Positions 55,401 through 64,000 of a stretch of 64,000 bases of DNA are shown one piece after another. The position numbers and the translations under genes are program-made. The notes under the pieces are model-generated. The model was not told the DNA's origin. It ran no database searches and saw only the letters and a program-made list of their open reading frames with translations. Position 1 is the first letter of the stretch, and the number at the start of each line of letters is the position of its first letter. Source of the DNA: Marsupella aquatica (Eukaryota > Marchantiophyta); the NCBI GenBank assembly GCA_973895155.1, contig OZ316896.1, forward strand, positions 11,718,001 to 11,782,000. Reading direction: 5' to 3'.

Positions 55401-58400
55401 ATCAGAATGGGCTGGCTGCCTCGATGCTGTTGATTTGAATAGAGCTGCTTGCTATGGAGAAATAGGTTGTTACTGATCAAGAGATGACTGGCTAGCTGTG
55501 AGCTATGGTGGGCTACAAAATTGAAGGGCTGGTAGCTGATCACACTGACTGCTGCACCAGAATTAGAAGAGCTAGCTTTAAGCACGAGATGTTGAGTGTT
55601 GTTTGATTAGTAAGCATGCTGCAAGCTCAATAGCATTGTTACTTTGCTAGCTACAAAGTTGAGAAGGGTGAGCTATGGCTGGCTGCTAGAGAATAGAGCT
55701 AGGCTGCTAGCAAATTGATTGAATGTAGTAGCAAAAAGACCAACTGCAAGAAAGAAATTAAGAGGGCTAGCTGTGAATTGGTGGGCTATGGCTGCTGCAA
55801 AATTATGCTACAATTTTGAATCACTTGCAAGGCTGGATGGCTATGGAGGTGGACTGAGAAGGCTGCTGTAAACCTGGTTGAGCTATTGATTGACGTGCTG
55901 CCATTCGAATCCAACAGAGATGTTGTCGTTTCAGATTGAATTCAAGAGAGAGGAAAATGACTACAAAAATTGATGTCCTTATCAAATTCTTCATAAGAAA
56001 CGTGAGTATAATGAGAGTACTCTCCCCTCATGATACGTGGAATCTCCATAAGGGGCATGTAAATAAATGTAATCGTGACGTGGTTTACATCTATTTTATA
56101 TTCAAATGAAAACTGGCATAACTTTGGTTAGGGGTATCCGTTGGGGCCCAAATGTTTTTGTGTTGAGTAAGGGGAAGGTAAGGCACCCCTTGGTGAAGTT
56201 GGAAACCCATAAAATAACCACCCAAATATATTTTTAGCCACGAGGGGGTCCCGATACCTTGCAAACCGGAGCCGACATAGCGGAATGAACACCAGATTTA
56301 GGGACTGACCTTTCTCGCACCCATACCAATTTAGTTAGGCTCTAGGGAAGGGTACTTATCTTTCGTCAAGGGTGTAAGGCCATAAAGGTAAGAGAAGTAA
56401 GTATAGGGGGTAGTTTACTTAGGATAATAAAAGGATTACAAGTAAAATAAGGCCAACTTTGACTAGGCATAACTTGAGACTCACTCACTTTTTTTGCGAG
56501 CTTTCAAGTGGGTTGGAAATCTGGTGAGCAGGACCATAATTGACTCATGTGTGACATATTCCAGGGCTTGGAGGGAGGCAAAATAGCAAGTAGTAGGGTG
56601 GGCTATGAACTATAGAGTTGGACTTTGTGTGTTAGGAGGACTTGGAGGAGGTATAGTTGGACCCCAAGTTGAGCTTGGTGTGGTGTGGAAGGAGTATAGT
56701 ATAAAAGAAGAAAGTTTTCCTTTGTTAGGGATCGGGAGTCTCATCTCTTAAGTGGAATCTCTACCTTGCCAAGGTAGGGCTAAGCTTGAGAAGAGACAGG
56801 TGGTCCATGCTTAGTGTGGAGAATGTGTAGTGAAATTTTATTGTAAGGATTGAGTATGCAATGAAAGGAGTCTTCCCAATATTCATTGTGACCAGTAAGT
56901 GTGCGAGAATTTGAAGTGTATGAGAGCAAGAGAAGAGTCCATGTTTGGGTGCAATCTTGGTCTAAGCTTGAAGGGGATGTGATGGTACACAACCAAGGCC
57001 AGGGAGGCAAGATTAAGGTGGAGCACTACTTTGGGACTTAGAGAGGATTGTACCTTGAGGATGGAAAGTACCTTGCATTGAGTGAGAACAAGAGGGAAGA
57101 GTCCTTAGAGAGAAGAGTTATCTCTAAGAGCTCAAAGGGGATATGTGGGCCCAAACCAAGGCCAGGGGGCAAGGTTAAAGGGTAACACTACTTTGAGGGT
57201 CTAAGGGGGACTTAACCTTGAAGGGGAAAGTACTTTGGGTTTTTGGGTGTTTGTGTGAGAATCTACTCTAAGGTGATAGCTTGGAGCGAAGACCCCCCTT
57301 CCTGATCCTTGGAGAAGAGGATAGGGGAAGGGTGTGAGTGCAAAAGTAGTCAAGGGGACTACCTCTCTAGAAGTGGAGAGTTGAAATTACTTATATATAG
57401 AGTGATTAGACATTGCAAGCATATTTCAAAAGTTTTGTCAATCCTTTATGACTCTGGTATGATATGGAGCAGGTATTAGGTAGTTTTTTGGGGAGAAAAA
57501 CCACTTAAGCTCCTTGACAAGTGTTTGACATGCGTGAAATACAGAGAAATTTTTGTGAGAGGTGAAGGATCAAAACACAAAATGGATGGTTGTCAGACCC
57601 TCGCTTATGAGCTAATAAGCCTTATTGTACTAAAAGCTTGCACTTGATAGCTCTTTATCACCAGGAACTACGGGAGAGACGCTCCATAAGAAGGAACTAC
57701 CTCTATTTTCATTAAGCCTTTGCTTCTTCTTGAGACTGTGCAAATGTATTTGGTTTCCGTCACCAAAAATGGATATTCTTTGGTTTCCACCGCTGGAAAT
57801 GTCCCCCTACCCGGCAAGACAACTAATCTAGGTCTCCCCTACCCAAAGAGAAGACTTTTGGACTAACAAGATCATATAAGCAACATGCTAGACCACAAGG
57901 GCCTCAAGATTTCAGATGAGTGCACATCAACAATTTCTTTCCCAAAAACGCGCTGAAATTTCATAAGAATTTCAAAGGAAGTACATGGGTAGGTTGTCAC
58001 TACCTACTTGCTCTACTTTAGCTTCTTCAACTCCTACTACTTAACACTATGGTCCTTTCAAGTCTCAAGGCATACACTTGAGTTCTAGTACCCCTAGAAT
58101 ATCTACCTTAGTTCCCCTAAGGTCTCTTAGTGCTACTCCTTGATTCTCCATACTTGAACCCACACAAAGTAACTCACACCAACTTAAGTACTCCTTGCTT
58201 GGCTCCAACTCATCACAAAGTCCAAAACCACCCCAAAGGCCAGCAAGTGACTCACCACTAAAAAAAAAGACCAGCCCACCTTTCAAGGGGGTCAAAGATC
58301 CTTAATTATCCACCTAACTATCTCACTAACTCACTTGTTTGTCTTACCTAACTAATGAGCTAGTTGGTGACCTTTTGAAAACCTAAATCAACTCCTTGAT

Positions 58401-58650
58401 TTCAGCCCTTCATTCAGGTCCACCTCACCTCCTGACTTGGCTGTCCTATCCCTCCAAATCAGGGACTAAGTCAGCCCCCAAAGTACAGTCATCCCTATCC
58501 ACAAAATAGTTCTAAAAATAGTAGAGGGATCAACTTCCAACATTGGCCCTCCAAGTTCCTCCAAAGTCTCCATGTAACTCAGGTCCTTAGGTACCCTCCA
58601 TGTTGGCTTTAAGGACTCCACTCCTTAACCTCCTTATTCCTGGACTCCAG
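52496..58650. other. Gene-poor region, purine/pyrimidine-skewed
   Basis: Short reading frames only, none resembling a known protein. 53.2-54.6 kb is strongly purine-rich on the plus strand. 55.4-55.9 kb is full of GCTAGCTG/GGCTGCTA words. 56.9-57.25 kb contains a diverged direct duplication of about 165 bp (ACCAAGGCCAGGG ... AGTACYTTG). It may be degraded retrotransposon DNA. Confidence 0.5.
55176..55281. repeat. Inverted repeat, 25-nt arms
   Basis: GTCTCCCCGGCCTCGTGCTT plus TAGTC at 55,176-55,200 is inverted with one mismatch at 55,257-55,281, around a 56-nt loop. Half of the arm repeats again just downstream (GACTTAAGCACGAGG). Confidence 0.8.
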
Positions 58651-58657
58651 AACCAGC

Positions 58658-58990
58658 CTAGGTCCCCTTGACATGAAAGAGCCCTTCTCCAGGCCTCACC
58701 CATCCGATTAGGGCCTTGCGAATGACCCAAGCATGGTACTTCCTTACCGTACTGGTTAGTGGCTTAGTAATCTGGTTGTCCTCTCTGAAATGCTTGAGGT
58801 ACACCTTGGTGAAAGCCCTCAGATTTGAACTTCTGCCCCTCTTGTCCACCTTTGAGCAAGCTAGGTATTGGGCCAGCCAAATGTCGGGGTCGGCATTTGC
58901 TCTCCCATGCTTACTCCACAAGGTGAACTTAGCCTTGTGGACCAGGGGAGGAAAATGCTGATCCCTCTTGGATCAGGAACTCTGGGATCA
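58658..58990 (-). pseudogene. Unrecognised coding remnant
   Basis: A minus-strand frame without its own clear start reads HFPPLVHKAKFTLWSKHGRA, DIWLAQYLACSKVDKRG, SNLRAFTKVYLKHFREDN and YHAWVIRKALIGWVRPGEG before its stop. The composition (W, K, R, conserved-looking spacing) suggests real protein rather than chance. It lies downstream of the gypsy pol region on the same strand, so it could be another part of a retrotransposon, but I recognise no family. Confidence 0.35.
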
Positions 58991-59689
58991 GCCATGCACT
59001 TTGATTGTAGTCCCACTTGACCTCCTTTTAGAGCCTTACCACAATCGAAACCTCTCAAGTAGCTGGCAATATCAAACTGTTATACAACCTGACTTCCAAG
59101 AGAATCTTAGTGAACTCCCAATCCTCCTAGCTTGTGCCAGCCTCTAGCCACCGTCGATAGCTTTTCAATGCATTTAAAAGTACTCCGATTGAGTCTAAAC
59201 TAAGCGAGTTATTCAGGTTTCAGCAGAACCCATCGATATTGTCACTTTAAACTAGGGTCAACCTTATCTCAAGGCTTAGTTACTGGTGTAAACTCGGTTT
59301 GCCTGACCCTGCATGTGTAAACTCAGGTGTACAAAGCCAAATAGTAACCCCGTGAGACTACAAACGTAAAGGCCCAGTACTCCTATGAAATACAAGCCCT
59401 GTGAAATATAAGCCCTGGTCTTGACAATAAGTGCATGGGTGAACGGAGAGAAAGAACTCATGGAAATAGGAGAATGAATGCTTCCAATCTATGGCAGAGT
59501 CGACTGCCTGATTCAGTTTAGAGCAAGGAGAGAACTAAGCTAGGACTTAGAGAACTGAACTTGTTTGAAGGGATCGTGGCTTATTTGAAGGAAGTCTGGC
59601 TGGTGCTTCCGTTCATACCAGCCCTTCATTCTCACAAAAATATCTCCCTTCCATGTGTTCCTCTCTCTACTGCCGGTTGACCTTGGTAG
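58991..59689. other. No recognised gene
   Basis: Contains a small duplication (AAATATAAGCCCT/AAATACAAGCCCT at about 59,385-59,415). Nothing else recognised. Confidence 0.45.
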
Positions 59690-59990
59690 CATTCAATTCC
59701 TGAGTTCAAAGAGCAGCCATTCTAATTTCAGAAATATCTCTATGGACTTGATCCTGCATTCAATTCCTGAAGTCCAAAGAGCAGTCATTCTAATTTCAGA
59801 AATATATCTATGGACTTGATCCTGCATTCAATTCTTGAAGTCCAAAGAGCAGCCATTCTAATTTCAGAAATATATTTATGGACTTGATCCTGCATTCAAT
59901 TCTTGAAGTCCAAAGAGCAGCCATTCTAATTTCAGAAATATATCTATGGACTTGATCATACATTCAATTCCTGAAGTTAAGGGCCACAGC
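59690..59990 (+). repeat. 68-bp tandem repeat, four units
   Basis: Units begin CATTCAATTC at 59,690, 59,757, 59,825, 59,893 and 59,961 (last partial). Each contains AAAGAGCAGCCATTC, AATTTCAGAAATAT and ATGGACTTGATCC. Confidence 0.92.
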
Positions 59991-61268
59991 TCAGATTCTT
60001 GTCAATCACCCTAGCTGAGGAAATGGTCTTCTAGCTGTCCACGGTTGCCACCTCGAAGTTCCCCTATAGAAGGTGCAAGTTGATTTCGCCTGAAGAGCCC
60101 CCTTGTTAACAGTCGATGACTTCTCCTTTCTGTAAAATATTCTCTCTGATTCAGAAATTTCAATCTTCTCTATTAATTTCCCTTCCAGCCTTTGCTTTCC
60201 CTTCGATCTCCTCCTTTAATTCGTGCTCCAAAATTTCCTCTTCTAGTTCAGGTCTTCTGATTCTCCTTGAGCCCAGCATTCCAGCCCAGTTCTTCTTACT
60301 TGATTTGGTGGAGTATTGGCTCTCCATTCAGCTGCAGCGTTGAGCTCCATTCTCCCTTCAATTTCACTTTGATTTTTGCTCTATTGAATTCTGGGCTCGA
60401 CACCTAGCCTTAGCTAGCTCTTTTACATTGTAACCCTGCCCTTTACAGATGTAAATGAGTCCACCACATTTCTCTACACAGCTAAATTACCCCTTTGTAT
60501 GCACAAAGAACATTCCTCCCTTTAAGTCTCCCTTTAAGTGCTACTTATGGCATTTAACATTAGCCATCTTTGCCTATAGCTCAAAACTCACTCATAAGAA
60601 AACAAACTATTATGAACATACTCCTGGATTTCCTAGCCCTAGGGCTTCCTAAAAAAATTCTTAGAATTGATATATAACTAAAGTTGGCTTTTCTATAATT
60701 GTTCAAAGTCTGCAATCCATCATAATTCATAGGTACTTTTACAGAATTCGGACCACTCCCAAAACGTATCTATAAGTCCAAAACTAGGTTTAGTAATTCT
60801 AAGGGATAGTGTTAGGTATAGTAACACCATGGCTAGCCTTCAAAATACATTTGTTGCTCTCTGGCTATTTTCCCTAGGTCCTGCAAGTTGGCTATTTTAA
60901 GTTTTGTTCCACTGTAAATAGCTTCTAATTGAACGGTCAAAATGACTTGCACTTTTACAAGGGTTCTCCAAGGCCTGCCTAGAACCTTCAGAAAAAATCT
61001 CAGCCTAAATTACAAACTCTAAGGATCTGATTACCTATCTAATCCACTAATCCACTATTAAGTTAACCGTGGTTTAAACTAATGAAACTTTTTTACTCTG
61101 CTTTACTGAAGAGAGTTTACTTCAGTTTCACTTCTGCTTCCCACTCATTTACAGGCATAATATGCTTACTTAGAACAAAAAATAAAAAATCTAACCTAAA
61201 CTAATTTAACCCACTAATTGAGCGGCTCACATAGCCCCCGTCTCAATTGTGAAGCGTCCTCGCAAACA
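59991..61268. other. Downstream flank of the gypsy pol region
   Basis: AT-rich DNA. On the minus strand, just past the pol stop, GAGACGGGGGCTATGTGAGC (about 61,229-61,248) could be a polypurine tract marking the start of a 3' long terminal repeat, but no matching second repeat is in the window. Confidence 0.4.
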
Positions 61269-63677
61269 CTAAACTCCCATGTGATACTTCTTGAGCTGAT
61301 CAAAGTGTACCCTGACTGGATAAACTTCACCCTCCAATGTTGGCAGTTGGACTGAGCCATTCTGAAAAACAGTATGCACAATGTATGGCCCCAACCAGCG
61401 AGTATGAAGCTTACCCGGGAAATGGACATAGCGAGAATCATATAGCAAGACCAAGTCACCAGTATGTAGTGCGGTGGGCTTGATCTTCTTGTCATGATAT
61501 TTCTTTGCAAGCTGCTGTTGATGCTCCAAGCGCTCGCTGGCATGCTCCCTAGTCTCCTCCAATCTCTCCAGTTGGCATGTTCTCTCCTTTAGACTTTAAC
61601 CCGCCGGCATTCTATCTTCCAAAGTGACTCTCAAGGAAGGCACTTCAAATTCAACCGGTACAAGAGCGTGTTGTCCAAAAACCAGGAAGTATGGCGTCTG
61701 ACCTGTTGTGGTCTTGTAGGCCAGGTTGTAAGCATACACTGCCAAATAGAGCTTGACGTCCCAATCAGTCTTGTGAGATGCCACCGTCTTGTTGAGAATT
61801 TTGCCAATGATTCCATTAGCTCTTTCTGTCAGACCGTTAGCCTTCGGATGATAAGGAGTGGTCTTTCGGTGCTTCACCCAGTACTGGTTGGTAAGCTCCT
61901 CGATAGTTGTATTCAAGAAATGGGTCCCCCGATCACTCACTAGTTCTAAGGGTGGTCCAAATCTACAGAAAATCTGCTCATATAGAAATCTGGCCACTGT
62001 TTTGGCATCGTCCCTTGCTGTTGGTCTAGCTTCTACCCACTTGGTAGCATAATCAGTAGCTAGCAGGATGTATCTATTCTTGCGACTCTTAGTGACTGGG
62101 GTGATTGGACCAATGAAGTCAATACCCCACTTCTCAAAAGGAGCTAGAGGCAAAATTGGAGTAAGAGGATGATGTTGCGAGAAAGCTGGTTTACCTGTCC
62201 GTTGGCAGGGGTCACAAGCCCTGATAAACAACTGAACATCCTTGTGCAAAGTAGGCCACCAATAACCAGCACCCATGACCTTCCTTGATGTGGTTGCTGC
62301 TGCAAAATGTCCTCCGGCCTCTTCTTCATGTAAAGCTCTTATCACTACCTCTACTTCCTTCTTCTCCAAGCATCTCCTGATCGTTCCATCAACTCATTCC
62401 TTGTGTAGCACTCCCTTGATCAGCATGTAGGGTCTGGTCTTTCTCAAAAAGACAGCAGCAACCTCTTGGGTCATCTCCCTTGGCATCCTTGCCGAGGATA
62501 GAAACTCGATGATATCCTTATACCAGGTTGGTGGGTTGAGATTGACTTGGAACAAGTCCTCATCAGGGAATTGATCATCAATCACCTTCTCATTTGCTTG
62601 TCCTTCAATCCTGGAGAAAAAATCAGCATTTGTGTGTTGCTTACCTGGCCGCACCCGGATCTCATAGTCAAATTCTTGGAGTAGTAGCATCCACCTTGCC
62701 ACTCTCCCAGTCAAATCAGGTTTGTTGACCATATATTTCAGAGCATTATGGTCAGTGTGAAATACTACCTTGTAGCCCAGCAAGTAGTGTCGAAACTTCT
62801 TGCACGAGTAGACTATCCCTAGAGCTTCTTGATCGGTAGCAGAATAGTTCTTTTCAGCAGCAGCTAGGAGTCTACTTGCAAAATAGATGGGATGATCTCT
62901 GCCATTGTTATCAAGTTGACTGAGAACTACTCCAATACAAAAGCTAGAGACATCAACAAAGACATGGAATGCCTTGTTCCAATCAGGTACCATCAAAATG
63001 GGAGCTTCTACGAGCTTTTGCTTCAGTTGGTTGAAACTTGCTATCCTCTCAGGTGTAGGCTCAAAATCAGAGTCTAATTTCAGCATGGAAGTCATTGGGA
63101 AAGCGATGTTTGCAAACTCTTGAATGAACCGTCGATAGTAGCCAACACAGCCTAGAAAACCCTTGACCTCGGTAATAGTAGTTGGAAAAAGAATGGCTAA
63201 CCAAACAGCCACTTTATCCAGGTCTACTTCAATTCCACACTTGGAAACCTTGTGCCCCAACAAGATACCCTCACTTACTCCAAAGAAGCACTTGCCTGGA
63301 TGTAATTTGAGACCGGTTTCTCTGCAACGCTGGAAGGTTTGTCTCAAGTAGTTGACATGGTCCACAGCCTTCCCATAAACAGCAAAGTCGTCAATGAAAA
63401 CCTCCAGAAATATCCGCAAAAAGTCATGGAAAATGTTCATCATCAATCGCTAGAACATTCCTGGCGCATTACAAAGACCAAACGGCATTCTACGAAAGGC
63501 AAAGACTCCCCACTCAGTTGTAAAGGCAGTCTTGAGTTGATCCTCTGGTTGGATCCAAATCTGATTATAGCCTGAGTAACCATCCATGAAACTATAGACC
63601 TCCCACCCAGCAACAATGTCTAGTATCATATCCGTGAACGGAATGGGATAATGATCTTTCATGGTGGCCTCATTCAA
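61269..63677 (-). pseudogene. pol: Ty3/gypsy retrotransposon pol (RT, RNase H, integrase), truncated and stop-interrupted
   Basis: One minus-strand frame. Reverse transcriptase comes first: NEATMKDHYPIPF, FRRMPFGLCNAP, and FIDDFAVYG as the catalytic box. Next are the connection and RNase H (FHVFVDVSSFCIGVVLSQ, ATDQEALGIVY, FHTDHNALKY). The integrase zinc finger follows (AGGHFAAATTSRKV to CDPCQRTG), then the integrase core (GIDFIGPI, SDRGTHF, YHPKANGLTERANG). A C-terminal tail has GPYIVHTVFQNGSVQL. Stops are TAG near 63,447, TGA near 62,391 and TAA near 61,593. The first half of RT, protease and gag are missing because the copy ends abruptly at about 63,679. The general Ty3/gypsy assignment is secure; the lineage is not determined. 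Confidence 0.93.
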
Positions 63678-63678
63678 C

Positions 63679-64000
63679 TAGTACATTTTACCTCCTTTTT
63701 CTGATTCTCTCCACATCGGACACCTTTGTAAAATAAAATTTGAAAAACCATATATCCGATACTACTAGCATCGCAACATGCCATTTTAATAGTATCGGAT
63801 ATCGACAATCGAACTTCTATAGGAAAGTCCGATGGTGGGAGAATGGAAAAGTCCGATGCTAGGAGAATGAGAAAGTTCGAAGCAATCAAAATGGGATATG
63901 CATTTCAGCGGATGTGACATGCTCAGGTCACCCATCTCTTCCTTTAATTGGGTTTCTACTTTCATTTGGAACTATGAGCTAGGTGCCCATCTCCCTTGAC
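63679..64000. other. Unrelated sequence abutting the truncated pol; CCGAT hairpin
   Basis: The pol similarity stops here. A perfect 13-nt inverted repeat (ATATCCGATACTA at 63,752-63,764 and its complement at 63,790-63,802) is followed by three AAGTCCGATG/AAGTTCGAAG-like words with GGAGAATG spacing. It may be the edge of another element that truncated pol. Confidence 0.5.

Noticed and set aside
53200-58300. Short frames of 60-111 codons in the gene-poor region
   Set aside because: Low complexity, no start context, no splice-compatible neighbours and no recognisable motif.
1-64000. tRNA, rRNA or organelle-derived sequence
   Set aside because: I looked for tRNA-like A/B box pairs and rRNA core words while reading and noticed none; this was not an exhaustive search.

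Overview
The window looks like nuclear DNA of a land plant, most likely a large, transposon-rich genome. The evidence is short TTTAGGG (plant telomere-type) runs, spliced genes, plant-type CACTA, MULE, Helitron and Ty3/gypsy coding sequence, and fragments of a plant homomeric acetyl-CoA carboxylase and a plant GH3 glucosidase. A possible TET/JBP-like dioxygenase and an unclassified transposase family hint at a non-flowering lineage (fern, lycophyte, bryophyte), but this is inference. No intact housekeeping gene was recognised.

Layout. 1-14.8 kb is old repetitive DNA: the 5' end of a 'family A' element inserted in a decayed ORF; minisatellites including a 169-bp array split by a MITE-like insert; a decayed MULE transposase with a coding minisatellite; two tandem F-box-like genes (one open, one broken); and a decayed Helitron protein. 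A short hairpin-like motif (YCGG, about 9 nt centred on ACCCTC, CCGA) recurs through this segment.

14,830-52,492 is one CACTA (En/Spm) transposon: both ends carry CACTACTACA inverted repeats, and it is flanked by the 3-bp duplication CAC. It has been split by three later insertions, each with its own target duplication. Element B (16,618-20,626; AACCT) lies in the DUF4218 region of tnp2. Element C (22,049-40,914; CATTGTGC) lies in an upstream tnp2 exon. Element A (42,832-47,491; CTAGC) lies in the first tnp2 intron. Removing them leaves a CACTA of about 10.1 kb with tnp2 on the minus strand, an exon encoding a SET-like domain, and a divergently transcribed, apparently intact three-exon tnpA-like gene (49,599-51,570).

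Elements A and B are distant relatives with TGT...ACA ends and 5-bp duplications. I found no long terminal repeats, integrase or reverse transcriptase in them. Each encodes one long GC-rich protein with a plant-mobile-domain-like region followed by a long coiled coil. Element C is an 18.9-kb terminal-inverted-repeat element. It has a giant, stop-interrupted transposase-like frame, and its left half holds fragments of host-type genes (carboxylase exons, GH3 glucosidase, a beta-propeller protein) and a candidate 2OG-Fe(II) dioxygenase.

52.5-64 kb is gene-poor DNA with minisatellites and the decayed pol region of a Ty3/gypsy retrotransposon on the minus strand, cut off at about 63,679.
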